61,727 nt of DNA from Bradyrhizobium rifense (lineage in GTDB: Bacteria; Pseudomonadota; Alphaproteobacteria; Rhizobiales; Xanthobacteraceae): assembly GCF_008123425.1 (NCBI RefSeq), contig NZ_VSSS01000026.1, forward strand, positions 1-61,727. Direction: 5' to 3'. Shown here piece by piece: positions 17,466 to 26,973 of this stretch. A program made the translations under genes and the position numbers. The notes below the pieces were generated by a model. It made no database searches, was not told where the DNA came from, and saw only the letters and a list, made by a program, of their open reading frames with translations. Every line of letters begins with the position of its first letter. Within the stretch, counting starts at the first letter, position 1.

Positions 17466-17952
17466 TGTAAAGCGCTCGAACCAAGGCAACTTCCTCTGCG
17501 GCAAGCTCCTCAACCACGGGCTGTTCGACGTCGAGGCAGTGATAGAGGATCTGCGCTTCGTCCCCTCCGGCCGGCACGGTGCCTGGCAGCAGGCTGGTGA
17601 GCGTTGCGAAGACGTTACGACGCGGGCCACGCGGCAGACCGGTTGGATACGCGACAAATCCCGGGCGCAGCGGCAGCCGGGGATCGAGTGCGCGCCTTGC
17701 GACATCCGCTCCGGCAACGACGGAGTGGTACATGAAGAGCAACGTCAAACGGCAGATGGCGCGAGGCGAGGGCCGTGCGGTGCCAGGCTCCAGCAAACGC
17801 AGGCTTGTCCAGGTTGCCGCGGCGACAGCGATGATTGCAGCAGGAATATCATCGAGGGCGGCGCCGGCAAGCACGAGCCAGAGGCAAAGAAACCATGCCG
17901 CTCGGGAAGCCGCGCTCCACCAGGGAACTCCGGCTGTGACGTGCGCACGCAC
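17458..17952 (-). CDS. mrpE: Cation/proton antiporter subunit E (MrpE/MbhA)
   Basis: A 164-residue protein with two N-terminal membrane segments (AAWFLCLWLVLAGAALDDIPAAIIAVAAATW) and the typical MrpE cytoplasmic C-terminus, including RRNVFATLTSLLPGTVPAGGD and an HCLD motif. The start is a GTG at 17952 with AGGGAGA six bases upstream; the longer frame to 18246 does not resemble the family. It is the first gene of the operon. A promoter must lie in the 317-base gap to the divergent efflux adaptor gene. Confidence 0.85.
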   Translation of the reverse strand: MRAHVTAGVPWWSAASRAAWFLCLWLVLAGAALDDIPAAIIAVAAATWTSLRLLEPGTARPSPRAICRLTLLFMYHSVVAGADVARRALDPRLPLRPGFVAYPTGLPRGPRRNVFATLTSLLPGTVPAGGDEAQILYHCLDVEQPVVEELAAEEVALVRALYND

Positions 17953-18269
17953 ATCTCGTCTCCCTGAGGATCCTGTTATTGAGCACAAAACGGTGCGCTC
18001 TTGAGAGGACCGGCGATATCGGGTGATCGCCTGATCGGGGGGCGGGAATTCCCTAGAGCTCTGCCGGACGCGTTGTTTGCGGATGGGCCAGTCGTTTGCC
18101 CGCGTCTGGACTCCGCGGCAACCGCGATTGCATCCGGCCACACCGGGTAGATTTACCGATGTGTGCGGCCGATCCCTTGGACAAGAATGCAGGGGAGCGA
18201 TGCTGCGAAATCGCAACCTCGGGAAAACCGAGCTGCCCGGCCACATTTTTTCCGGAACTCGAAGGGCAC
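17953..18269. promoter_or_regulatory. Divergent promoter region between mrpE and the RND efflux operon
   Basis: A 317-base gap between two divergent operons, with no coding content that I can support. It contains runs such as GGCGATATCGGGTGATCGCCTGATC (about 18010-18035, partly repeated GATCGCC/GATC) and must carry both promoters. No regulator gene is adjacent, so control of either operon cannot be assigned. Confidence 0.3.
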
Positions 18270-19379
18270 ATGGCTATGCACGGCCGCCGAACCACATCTC
18301 GGCAAGTCCTCGCGTTGACGCTGATGGTAGCCTTGTCCGTGCTGAGTCTGGCGGCATGCGGACGCCAAACCGAAACGAAGGAATCGCCCCCGCGTCCGGT
18401 CCGGACCACGACGATCGAAAAGCGCGAGAGCCTGGTGCCGCTGACCTTCACAGGTCGCATCGAAGCTGAAGACGAAGTGAGCGTCGCCTTCCGGATCGCG
18501 GGACGTCTGATTGCGAACGACACCAAGATCGGTGACAGGGTTGAGGCCGGGCAGGTGCTGGCACAACTGGAGCCTCAGAACGAGCTGAGTGCATTGCGGC
18601 AGGCGAAGGCGGCTCTTTCCGCTGCGCAGGGCCAGTTGACGCAGGCACGCAACCATTACGAACGCCAGGAGACCCTGTTGGCACAAGGGTGGACAACGCG
18701 GGCCAACTTCGAGGCGGCGACGCAAGCACGACAGACCGCCCAGTCGCAGGTCGAGGCGGCGGAGGCGCAGTTAAGTTCTGCGCACGACCTCGTCGGTTTC
18801 ACCGAGTTGCGCGCCGACGCGCCGGGCAAGATCACCGCGACAGGGCCGGCTGCCGGCGAGGTCGTTCAGGCCGGGCAAATGATCGCGCGGATCGCAAGAC
18901 AGGACGGCCGCGACGCGGTCTTCGACGTTGCTGCCCAGATGGTCAGAGCGGCGCCAGGCGATATGCAGGTCACCGTCAGCCTGACGGATGATCCGAAGGT
19001 CACGGCGCGAGGCCGCATTCGTCAGATCGCGGCGCAAGCTGACCCTGTTACCCGCACGTTCGAGGTCAAGGTCGGCCTGACGGATCCGCCGGCCGCGATG
19101 CGTCTCGGTGCGACCGTGAATGGACGCGTCGAAACCAGCTCCGGACCGGTGATCGACATACCGGCAAGCGCGTTGACGCGGATCAACCAACAGCCGGCCG
19201 TGTGGATCGTCGATCCCTCGACCAACCTCGTTTCGGCGCGCAATGTCGATATCCTGCGCTTCGACCAGGCGCAGGTCATCATTTCGCAGGGATTGGATGC
19301 CGGGGAGGTCGTCGTCACCGCGGGCGTTCAGGCGATTCATCCGGGCCAGAAGGTGCGCGTGCTCGGGTCAGGGCCATGA
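18270..19379 (+). CDS. RND efflux periplasmic adaptor lipoprotein
   Basis: A 369-residue membrane-fusion protein. The N-terminus has a lipoprotein signal with lipobox LSLAAC-GRQ, so it is anchored in the inner membrane facing the periplasm. A barrel-sandwich domain (FTGRIEAEDEVSVAFRIAGRL...GDRVEAGQVLAQL), a coiled-coil hairpin (QAKAALSAAQGQLTQARNHYERQE...) and the beta-barrel and membrane-proximal parts follow. The start is the ATG at 18270 with GAAGGG upstream; the earlier in-frame region lacks homology. Its stop overlaps the ATG of the transporter gene. The substrate is unknown. Unlike the pair at 4.6-6.3 kb, this one is intact. Confidence 0.9.
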   Translation: MAMHGRRTTSRQVLALTLMVALSVLSLAACGRQTETKESPPRPVRTTTIEKRESLVPLTFTGRIEAEDEVSVAFRIAGRLIANDTKIGDRVEAGQVLAQLEPQNELSALRQAKAALSAAQGQLTQARNHYERQETLLAQGWTTRANFEAATQARQTAQSQVEAAEAQLSSAHDLVGFTELRADAPGKITATGPAAGEVVQAGQMIARIARQDGRDAVFDVAAQMVRAAPGDMQVTVSLTDDPKVTARGRIRQIAAQADPVTRTFEVKVGLTDPPAAMRLGATVNGRVETSSGPVIDIPASALTRINQQPAVWIVDPSTNLVSARNVDILRFDQAQVIISQGLDAGEVVVTAGVQAIHPGQKVRVLGSGP

Positions 19380-22300
19380 CCGGACTCAACCTCTCCGAAT
19401 GGGCGCTCAAGCATCGCTCGCTCGTCGTCTATGTCATGATCGTTGCCGTGATCGCCGGTTGCCTGGCGTATTTCCGGCTTGGCCGAAACGAGGATCCCTC
19501 CTTCATCATCAAGACCATGGTGGTTCAGGCGGCCTGGCCGGGGGCAACGGCTGAAGAGACGATGAAGCAGGTGACGGAACGGCTCGAGCGCCGATTGCAG
19601 GAGACGCCTCATCTCGACTTCCTGCGCAGCTTCACCCAGGCAGGTCTCGTCACGATCTTCGTCAACCTGAAGGGCAGCGCGAACGCGAGGCAGGTCTCCG
19701 ATACCTGGTATGAGGTCAGGAAGAGCGTCGGCGACATGCGCCACACGCTGCCCGCGGGGGTTATCGGTCCGGGCTTCGATGACGACTTCGGCGACACGTT
19801 CGGCATCGTCTACGGCTTTACCAGCGATGGCTTCACCCAGCGGGAGTTGCGGGACTATGTCGAGGACATCCGTTCCCGGTTGCTCCAGGTCCCGGACGTG
19901 TCGAAGATCGAGCTGCTCGGCGCACAGGACGAGGTGATTTTCGTCGAATTCTCCAAGCAGGAGCTTGCGACCCTGGGCATCGACCGGTCGACTCTGCTCG
20001 CCGCGCTGCAATCGCAAAATATAGTCCGGCCCGCGGGCACGATCCAGACAGGCCGGGAAACCATTTCCATCCGGGTGTCCGGCAGCTTTCAGTCGGAGCA
20101 GGACATCGCCAGCGTTAATTTTGTTGCGGGCGGTCGCACACTTCGCCTGAGCGACATCGCGCAGGTGCGGCGCGGCTACGTGGATCCGCCGCAGCCGATG
20201 TTCCGGGTCAACGGCCAGCCGGCGGTCGGGCTCGCGATCGCAATGCGCGATGGCGGCGACATTCTTGCGCTCGGCAGGAACATCAAGAACGCGATGGCGC
20301 GGATCACCGCCGACCTCCCGATCGGAATCGAGCCGAGTCTCGTCGCCGACCAGGCCGTTGTGGTCGGAAGCGCGATCGGCGAATTCATGACGTCGCTCCT
20401 GCAGGCGATCGCCATCATCATGGTCGTGAGCTTCATCAGCCTCGGATTCCGTCCCGGCCTCATCATCGCGCTGGCCATCCCGTTGACGCTGGCCATCGTA
20501 TTTCCGATCATGGAGATGGCCCGCATCGACATGCAGCGGATATCGCTGGGCGCGCTGATCATCGCGCTCGCACTGCTGGTCGACGATGCGATGACGACCA
20601 CCGACTCAACCCTCAATCGGCTGGCACAAGGCGCCAGCAAGGTCGAGGCTGCGACGTTCGCCTACCGCAGCCATGCCTTCGCCATGCTGGCGGGAACGCT
20701 GGTGACGATCGCCGGCTTCATTCCGGTCGGTTTCGCCGCGAGTTCGGCCGGCGAATACACGTTCTCGCTGTTTGCGGTGGTCGCGATCGCGCTCCTGGTG
20801 TCGTGGTTCGTTGCCGTGATCTTCACGCCGCTGCTGGGCGTCGTCATTCTTGTGCCGCCGAAGCAGGAGAGCTCCGCTGCGCCCGGCAGGATATTCCGCT
20901 TCTATCGGAATCTTCTCACGCTTGCGATGCGCGCCAAGTGGTTGACGATCGCGATCTCGCTGGCGCTCTTCGTGGCGTCCGTCCTTGCGTTTCCGCTGAT
21001 CCAGCAGCAGTTCTTTCCGGCGTCCGATCGGCCCGAATTGCTTGTGGATATCAGCCTGCCGCAGAATGCGTCGATTTTTGCCAGCGAGACGGCAGCGAAA
21101 CGGTTGGATGCGGCATTGGTCGGCGATCCGGACGTCGGTCACTGGAGCACCAATGTGGGGCGCGGTGCAATCCGCTTCTACCTTCCGCTCAACGCAGAGC
21201 TTCCGAACAGCTTCTTCACGCAGGCTGTTGTCGTGGCAAAGGACGTTGCAGCGCGCGAGCGCCTGCACGCAAAGCTGGAGCGTCTTCTCGCGGAGGAGTT
21301 TCCGAGTGCCGTGTCGTCGGTTGCGCCGCTCGGCCTCGGCCCCCCGGTCGGATGGCCGCTGCAATATCGCGTGACCGGGCCCGATGTGGAACGCGTCCGC
21401 GAGACTGCGCTCAGGGTTGGGCAGATCATTGCCACAGATCCCAGGACCAAAGGCGTCAATTTTGACTGGATGGAGCCGGAGCGGCAGCTGCGCATTCGCG
21501 TCGATCAGGATGAGGCCCGTCGTCTTGGGCTGAGCTCGCAGGCGATATCGAGCGTGTTGAACACCGTGATATCAGGCGCAACCGTGACCCAGGTCCGCGA
21601 CGACATCTATCTGGTCGACGTGGTGGCCCGGGCCATCGATGAACAGCGCATCTCGCTCACCAACCTGCGGACGCTTCAGGTGCCGCTGCCCGGCGGAAGG
21701 ACGGTGTCGCTCAGCCAGCTTGCGACGTTCGAATATCAGCAGGAATATCCCCTGATCTGGCGACGCGACCGTGTCCCGACCCTGACGGTGCGTGCCGACA
21801 TCAGCGGTGGAACGCTGCCGGACACGGTGGTCGACGCTCTCTCGCCCGCCATCGACAAGCTGAGGGCGACGCTTCCTGCATCCTACGGCGTGGCCGTCGG
21901 TGGGACCGTGGAAGAGAGCCGGAAATCGCAGGCGTCGGTTCTCGCCGTGGTGCCCATGATGCTGTTCGTCATGTTCACGATTCTGATGATCCAGTTGCAG
22001 AGCTTTCCGAAGCTATTCATGGTCGTCAGCGTGGCGCCGCTCGGGATGATCGGTGTCGTTGCCGCGCTGTTGCTCTCGGGCAGACCCATGGGCTTCGTCA
22101 CCATTCTCGGCGTTCTCGCTTTGCTCGGTATGATCAGCAAGAACGCCGTGATCCTGATCAGCCAGATCGATGCGGAGCGCGCGCAGGGCAAGAGCCCGTG
22201 GGAGGCGGCGGTGGATGCCAGCAGTTCGCGCTTCCGTCCCATCATGCTGACGGCGGTGTCGACCGTTCTCGGCATGATCCCGATTGCTCCAACCGTGTTC

Positions 22301-22429
22301 TGGGGGCCGATGGCCGTCGCCATCATGGGTGGCCTTCTGGTTGCGACGTTGCTGACGCTGGTCTTCCTGCCGACGCTGTACGTGACCTGGTTCGGGGACA
22401 AGGGGGCTTCCGCTCCATCGTCGTCTTGA
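19376..22429 (+). CDS. RND-family efflux transporter permease (HAE1-like)
   Basis: A 1017-residue inner-membrane pump, about the full family length. It has a first helix near the N-terminus, large periplasmic loops after helices 1 and 7, and the proton-relay residues: the Asp pair in helix 4 (ALLVDDAMTTTD) and the Lys in helix 10 (LGMISKNAVILIS). The N-terminal NEDPSFIIKTMVVQAAWPGAT and the FSLFAVVAIALLVSWFVAVIFTPLLG stretch are typical. It begins on the adaptor's stop (ATGA). No outer-membrane TolC-type gene follows, so an unlinked channel must complete the tripartite pump. The substrate range cannot be read from sequence. Confidence 0.93.
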   Translation: MTGLNLSEWALKHRSLVVYVMIVAVIAGCLAYFRLGRNEDPSFIIKTMVVQAAWPGATAEETMKQVTERLERRLQETPHLDFLRSFTQAGLVTIFVNLKGSANARQVSDTWYEVRKSVGDMRHTLPAGVIGPGFDDDFGDTFGIVYGFTSDGFTQRELRDYVEDIRSRLLQVPDVSKIELLGAQDEVIFVEFSKQELATLGIDRSTLLAALQSQNIVRPAGTIQTGRETISIRVSGSFQSEQDIASVNFVAGGRTLRLSDIAQVRRGYVDPPQPMFRVNGQPAVGLAIAMRDGGDILALGRNIKNAMARITADLPIGIEPSLVADQAVVVGSAIGEFMTSLLQAIAIIMVVSFISLGFRPGLIIALAIPLTLAIVFPIMEMARIDMQRISLGALIIALALLVDDAMTTTDSTLNRLAQGASKVEAATFAYRSHAFAMLAGTLVTIAGFIPVGFAASSAGEYTFSLFAVVAIALLVSWFVAVIFTPLLGVVILVPPKQESSAAPGRIFRFYRNLLTLAMRAKWLTIAISLALFVASVLAFPLIQQQFFPASDRPELLVDISLPQNASIFASETAAKRLDAALVGDPDVGHWSTNVGRGAIRFYLPLNAELPNSFFTQAVVVAKDVAARERLHAKLERLLAEEFPSAVSSVAPLGLGPPVGWPLQYRVTGPDVERVRETALRVGQIIATDPRTKGVNFDWMEPERQLRIRVDQDEARRLGLSSQAISSVLNTVISGATVTQVRDDIYLVDVVARAIDEQRISLTNLRTLQVPLPGGRTVSLSQLATFEYQQEYPLIWRRDRVPTLTVRADISGGTLPDTVVDALSPAIDKLRATLPASYGVAVGGTVEESRKSQASVLAVVPMMLFVMFTILMIQLQSFPKLFMVVSVAPLGMIGVVAALLLSGRPMGFVTILGVLALLGMISKNAVILISQIDAERAQGKSPWEAAVDASSSRFRPIMLTAVSTVLGMIPIAPTVFWGPMAVAIMGGLLVATLLTLVFLPTLYVTWFGDKGASAPSSS

Positions 22430-22443
22430 GTGGCCGTTTCCAG

Positions 22444-22465
22444 CGAGGGGGAATCCTGACCCTCG
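22444..22465 (+). terminator. Weak inverted repeat after the RND operon
   Basis: CGAGGG and CCCTCG form a 6-bp stem around a 10-base loop, 15 bases after the RND stop codon. There is no U-tract. It may mark the end of the efflux transcript before the permease/arginine deiminase genes. Confidence 0.25.
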
Positions 22466-22574
22466 ACTAGGTAATCACCTGATATTCCGGGCTCCGTTCA
22501 GGGCGCATGGTGCAGTCTGCCGGGCAAGTCGAACGGCCCGAATGTTGCGCACGCGCCTGCCGCGGGGTCTTCGT

Positions 22575-24008
22575 ATGGCTGCGACACCATCACTCCAAAA
22601 GCTCTCGCTGTTCGCGTTGACCGCGATGGTTGTCGGCTCGATGGTCGGCTCGGGCATCTTCTCGCTGCCGAGAACCTTCGGCATCGCCACCGGTCCGTTC
22701 GGCGCCATCTTTGCCTGGTGCATTGCCGGTGGCGGCATGTACACCCTTGCGCGGGTGTTCCAGACGCTGGCCGAGCGAAAGCCCGAGCTCGATGCCGGCG
22801 TCTACGCCTATGCCAAGGAGGGGTTTGGCGACTATCCCGGCTTCCTGTCGGCATTCGGATACTGGATCGGCAGCTGCATCGGCAACGTATCCTATTGGGT
22901 CCTGATCAAGTCGACCCTGGGCGCTTTCTTTCCGGTCTTCGGGGATGGTAACACGGTGACCGCGATTATCGTCGCCTCGATCGGAATCTGGCTGTTCCAC
23001 TTCATGATCCTGCGCGGCGTCCAGCAGGCGGCCGCAATCAACACCATCGTCACCATCGCCAAGATCGTGCCGATCCTGGTCTTCATCGTCATCCTGGCCA
23101 CTGCATTCAAGGCGGACCTGTTTGGCGCCAATTTCTGGGGCGGCAAGGGCATGCCGGACAAGAGTCTGTTCGAGCAGATCCGTGCCACCATGCTTGTCAC
23201 GGTGTTTGTCTTTCTCGGCATCGAGGGTGCCAGCGTCTATTCGCGCTACGCCAAGGAGCGCGCGCATGTCGGCGCTGCGACCATTTTCGGGTTTGCGATC
23301 GTGACGAGCCTGATGGTGCTCGTGACCATGCTGCCCTATGCCGTGCTTCCCCGCGCCGACATCGCCGGCATGCGGCAGCCGTCGATGGCGACGGTGCTGG
23401 AGGCAGTTGTCGGGCATTGGGGCGCGATCTTCGTCAGCGTCGGACTTCTGGTTTCGGTGTTAGGGGCCTATCTCGCCTGGTCGCTGATCTGCGCCGAGGT
23501 GCTCTCCGCGGCTGGGCGAACCAAGGATATGCCCGCATTGTTCGGCACGGAAAATGCGAACAAGGTGCCGGCTGCGGCGCTCTGGCTCACCAATGTGATC
23601 GTTCAGCTCTTCGTCATCAGCACGTATTGGTCGCAGGATGCGTTCGCGTTGATGCTCAATCTGACGAGCGTGATGTCACTCATTCCGTTCTTCCTGGTCG
23701 CAGCCTACGGCCTTCTGCTCGCCAGGCGCGGCGAGACCTACGAGAAGAGCGGCGGTGACCGAACCCGCGACATGATCTTTACCGGCATCGCAGTCGTCTA
23801 CACCCTATTCCTGATCTATGCGGCCGGAATGAAGTTCCTGCTGCTGTCCCTGATCCTCTACGCGCCTGGCACGGCACTCTATTTCTGGGCGCGCCTGGAA
23901 CAGAAGGCGAGGGTCTTCTCGGCAGTCGAGTGGGGCATCTTCATCGCAGCCGCCGTCGGCGCCGCTGTCGGAATCCACGGATTGGCCACCGGTTACATCA
24001 CCATCTAG
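22575..24008 (+). CDS. arcD: Arginine/ornithine-type APC permease next to arginine deiminase
   Basis: A 477-residue, 12-helix APC transporter. The first helix carries [18 protein letters not shown], and the family stretches [37 protein letters not shown] and [18 protein letters not shown] follow. The gene next to it, 26 bases downstream, is arginine deiminase, so arginine uptake in exchange for ornithine is the natural role. The start is the ATG at 22575; only a weak GGGG lies upstream. It is clearly paralogous to the permease at 10307-11746. Confidence 0.88.
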   Translation: MAATPSLQKLSLFALTAMVVGSMVGSGIFSLPRTFGIATGPFGAIFAWCIAGGGMYTLARVFQTLAERKPELDAGVYAYAKEGFGDYPGFLSAFGYWIGSCIGNVSYWVLIKSTLGAFFPVFGDGNTVTAIIVASIGIWLFHFMILRGVQQAAAINTIVTIAKIVPILVFIVILATAFKADLFGANFWGGKGMPDKSLFEQIRATMLVTVFVFLGIEGASVYSRYAKERAHVGAATIFGFAIVTSLMVLVTMLPYAVLPRADIAGMRQPSMATVLEAVVGHWGAIFVSVGLLVSVLGAYLAWSLICAEVLSAAGRTKDMPALFGTENANKVPAAALWLTNVIVQLFVISTYWSQDAFALMLNLTSVMSLIPFFLVAAYGLLLARRGETYEKSGGDRTRDMIFTGIAVVYTLFLIYAAGMKFLLLSLILYAPGTALYFWARLEQKARVFSAVEWGIFIAAAVGAAVGIHGLATGYITI

Positions 24009-24034
24009 GCAGGGCAACTCCCGGGAGAACTCCC

Positions 24035-25297
24035 ATGGCAAAGCAGGCATCGGACACTTCGATTCCCTTTGGTGTCCATTCAGAGGTCGGGCAGTTGCGG
24101 AAGGTCCTGGTCTGCTCGCCTGGCCGCGCCCATCAGCGCCTCACGCCATCCAATTGCGATACCCTGCTGTTCGATGATGTGCTGTGGGTCGATAACGCCA
24201 AGCGTGACCATTTCGACTTCATGCAAAAGATGCGCGACCGCGGTATCGAAGTCGTCGAGATGCACAATTTGCTGACCGAAACGGTCGCGATCCCCGAGGC
24301 CCGGAAGTGGATCCTCGACAATCAGGTCGTCCCCGACCAGGTCGGTCTCGGCCTGGTGGACGAGCTTCGCGGTTATCTCGAAAGCCTCAAGCCACGCGAT
24401 CTCGCCGAAACGCTGGTCGGGGGCGTTTCGACCCATGACTTCCCGGACGCCCATGGCGGAGAGATGCTGAAGCTTGTCCGCGAGGCGGCGGGCATGACCG
24501 AGTATCTGCTGCCGCCGCTTCCCAATACGCTGTACACGCGCGATACCACCTGCTGGATCTATGGCGGTGTCACGCTCAATTCGCTCTACTGGCCCGCCCG
24601 GCACGAGGAGCCGATCCTCGCGACCGCCATCTACAAGTTCCATCCGGATTTCGCCGGCAAGGTCAACGTCTGGTGGGGCGATCCGACGCGGGACCACGGT
24701 CTCGCGACGCTGGAAGGCGGCGACGTCATGCCGATCGGCAAGGGCAACGTCCTGATCGGGTTGAGCGAGCGCACCTCGCGGCAGGCGATCAGCCAGGTTG
24801 CGGCGGCCCTGTTCAAGGAGAAGGTGGCTGAGCGCGTGATCGTGGCCGCCATGCCCAAGCTCCGCGCCGCGATGCATCTCGATACGGTGTTCACCTTCGC
24901 CGATCGCGATTGCGTGCTGCTCTATCCGGACATCGTCAACAACATCACGGCCTTCTCCTACCGGCAGGCGAACAATGCGGCCGGCCTCGAACTGCGGAAG
25001 GACGAAAAGCCGTTCGTGGATGTCGTGGCCGAAGCCCTTGGCCTGAAGAAGCTGCGCGTGGTCGAGACCGGCGGCAACGCCTATATGCGCGAGCGGACGC
25101 AGTGGGACAGCGGCGCCAATCTGGTCTGCGCGTCCCCGGGCGTGGTGTACGCCTATGACCGCAACACCTACACCAACACCTTGCTGCGCAAGGAAGGCAT
25201 CGAGGTGATCACCATCGTCGGTGCGGAACTGGGGCGGGGCCGGGGAGGCGGTCATTGCATGACCTGCCCGATCATCAGGGACGCGGTGGACTACTAG
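24035..25297 (+). CDS. arcA: Arginine deiminase
   Basis: A 420-residue enzyme converting arginine to citrulline and ammonia, the first step of the arginine deiminase pathway. The catalytic cysteine is Cys408 in [10 protein letters not shown]. Further catalytic motifs are visible: EGGDVMP (acidic residue of the active site), [11 protein letters not shown] (catalytic His) and the N-terminal [22 protein letters not shown] precedes the ATG at 24035. The permease lies directly upstream. Ornithine carbamoyltransferase (arcB) and carbamate kinase (arcC) are not in the window, so either they are elsewhere or the locus serves acid tolerance through ammonia production and not ATP generation. Confidence 0.95.
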   Translation: MAKQASDTSIPFGVHSEVGQLRKVLVCSPGRAHQRLTPSNCDTLLFDDVLWVDNAKRDHFDFMQKMRDRGIEVVEMHNLLTETVAIPEARKWILDNQVVPDQVGLGLVDELRGYLESLKPRDLAETLVGGVSTHDFPDAHGGEMLKLVREAAGMTEYLLPPLPNTLYTRDTTCWIYGGVTLNSLYWPARHEEPILATAIYKFHPDFAGKVNVWWGDPTRDHGLATLEGGDVMPIGKGNVLIGLSERTSRQAISQVAAALFKEKVAERVIVAAMPKLRAAMHLDTVFTFADRDCVLLYPDIVNNITAFSYRQANNAAGLELRKDEKPFVDVVAEALGLKKLRVVETGGNAYMRERTQWDSGANLVCASPGVVYAYDRNTYTNTLLRKEGIEVITIVGAELGRGRGGGHCMTCPIIRDAVDY

Positions 25298-25342
25298 GCG
25301 GATCGAGTGGGCTCGGCCGTGGGAACCCGCGTCTCACGGCAG

Positions 25343-25359
25343 CGCGCCGTTGCGGCGCG
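25343..25359 (+). terminator. GC hairpin downstream of arginine deiminase
   Basis: CGCGCCG-TTG-CGGCGCG is a perfect 7-bp stem with a 3-base loop, 46 bases after the arcA stop. It lacks a U-run, so factor-independent termination is not assured. Confidence 0.35.
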
Positions 25360-25601
25360 AGCAGCGACAAGAGCCACTAACGCACTTTAGTATCTGTTGT
25401 CTTGCATTTGAGTTTTCACAGCTAGAACGATCGGGCACAAACTGCATATTCGTTGCGTCCGGCTCTCATCTCACAGATTCGAGATTTCAATCCGGTGACG
25501 ATACTACCTTGTGGTGCAATTCACCCAAAGGTGTATAGTGGCTCGACCGCAAGGTCGCGCGTTGTCTGATCCTACGCCGCCGGGCGGCGACTCTCGATGT
25601 A

Positions 25602-25656
25602 GAGCTTCAATATATCGAGCTTCAATCTATCGAGCTTCAATATCTTGAGTTTCCAC
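25602..25656. repeat. 15-bp tandem repeat (GAGCTTCAAT core) before the sensor kinase gene
   Basis: Three perfect copies of GAGCTTCAAT start at 25602, 25617 and 25632, a strict 15-base period. A decayed fourth copy (GAGTTTCCAC) starts at 25647. The array ends about 35 bases before the GTG start of the sensor kinase gene, so it lies in the leader or promoter and may be a regulator-binding array. The period is not an exact multiple of the helical turn. The rest of the gap from 25360 shows nothing else I can name. Confidence 0.7.
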
Positions 25657-25690
25657 GTCGGGCGTCACTCGAGAAGAGTGAGCGCGTACA

Positions 25691-26884
25691 GTGAAGCCAC
25701 ATAGCTCTCCAGCCCGCGAACCGAATCGAACCAGCGTCAAAGGGTGGCTGCGACTTGGTCCGGAAGAAGCCAGCGACCGCCTGTACTGGATGTCCTCAAC
25801 CGATCTGCTCTTCGCAGTCCGCCCTTTGCCCGGAGGGCGCTTCGTCTATGAGGGGATCAATCCGGCGCTGGAGTCCCATCTCGGGATCTCGTCGGAAGAC
25901 ATCCGGGAGATGGATATCTCCAGCTGCATGAGCAGTGACGACGCCAGGTCCGTCTGTGAGGCCCTTCGCGCGTGCCTCGCAGAAGGATCAGAGGTCAGGA
26001 TTCGCCATCCCCTCGCGTTTGGCGGCCAACGGCAGAACATGGAGACGACCGTGGTTCCGGTCGTGGACCCCGCGGCCGGTGGCGTGGTCCGGCTCATCGG
26101 CGGCCATCGCGTCGCGCGCAGGGATGCTTTCGAAAACGCCGCCGGAGCAATGGACGACGCCCATATGGGCTTCAGTCTGGTGTCCATTCAGGAGGATATC
26201 CAGCAGCGCATTGCGTCCGATCTCCATGATTCGACGTGTCAGCATTTGATTGCTGCGAGCCTTGGCCTGATGCGGATCAGGCTTAACCTCGGCGATCCGG
26301 TCGGGGCCGAGCGGCTCTGCGACGAGATCGATGCGTCGATCGATGAGGCAATCAGGGAGATCCGTGCCTTTGCCTATCTGCTGCACCCGCAGAACCTGAC
26401 GATCGACGGGTTGAAAGCCACGATCGAGCAATACGCCGGCGGATTCGCGGCGCGCACCTCGTTGGGGGTCGCAACCCGGATCGTATCCGACGTCGATCGC
26501 CTGCCTCACGAGACGCAATGCTCATTGTTGCGGGTCATCCAGGAAGCCCTCACGAACGTATTTCGCCATGCGAAAGCGACGGAGGTGAAGATCGTCTTTG
26601 ACGCGACTGACAGCCATTTCCGGCTGACGATCAGCGACAACGGGCGCGGGCTTTGGGCCGACCCCGCCAAGCAGGGCGCCAGGGCAATCTCGATCGGCGT
26701 TGGAATTCCCGCGATGAGGGCAAGACTCGAGCAGATCGGAGGTTCGCTCGACATCAGCTCCGCCTCGGCAACGCTGCGCTCCGGCACCGTCCTGTGCGCG
26801 GTGTTTCCGCATAGCCTGGCGGCAAACAGGCGCGGCCGGCGAAAGGCCCCCACCGTCACGAGAGCCCACGCAGGCACACCATGA
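25691..26884 (+). CDS. NarX/DegS-type sensor histidine kinase with PAS-like domain
   Basis: A 397-residue soluble kinase. A PAS-like sensor domain occupies about residues 30-145. A HisKA_3 dimerisation domain follows with the phospho-acceptor His179 in RIASDLHDSTCQHL. The HATPase part carries the N-box (QEALTNVFRHAKA) and the G-box (DNGRGLW) and ends IPAMRARLEQIGGSLDI. No membrane helix is seen, so it senses a cytoplasmic signal. The start is the GTG at 25691. Two LuxR-type response regulators follow on the same strand, and this class of kinase normally pairs with exactly that class. Which of the two it phosphorylates, or whether both, cannot be told. Confidence 0.88.
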   Translation: MKPHSSPAREPNRTSVKGWLRLGPEEASDRLYWMSSTDLLFAVRPLPGGRFVYEGINPALESHLGISSEDIREMDISSCMSSDDARSVCEALRACLAEGSEVRIRHPLAFGGQRQNMETTVVPVVDPAAGGVVRLIGGHRVARRDAFENAAGAMDDAHMGFSLVSIQEDIQQRIASDLHDSTCQHLIAASLGLMRIRLNLGDPVGAERLCDEIDASIDEAIREIRAFAYLLHPQNLTIDGLKATIEQYAGGFAARTSLGVATRIVSDVDRLPHETQCSLLRVIQEALTNVFRHAKATEVKIVFDATDSHFRLTISDNGRGLWADPAKQGARAISIGVGIPAMRARLEQIGGSLDISSASATLRSGTVLCAVFPHSLAANRRGRRKAPTVTRAHAGTP

Positions 26885-26973
26885 GGGAAGAAGAACACTG
26901 ATCACCGGCGGCAGATGGAAACGGCCGTGTTTCAGGCCGAGCCGCCGTGTAAACGACGTTGGAGTGCTCTGCC

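Noticed and set aside
24080..25255. A 391-codon minus-strand frame opposite arginine deiminase
   Set aside because: It is antisense to a gene with an intact catalytic site and no ribosome-binding site was evident.
25602..25656. A possible CRISPR array
   Set aside because: The unit is 15 bases in direct tandem with no spacers of 25-40 bases and there are no cas genes.
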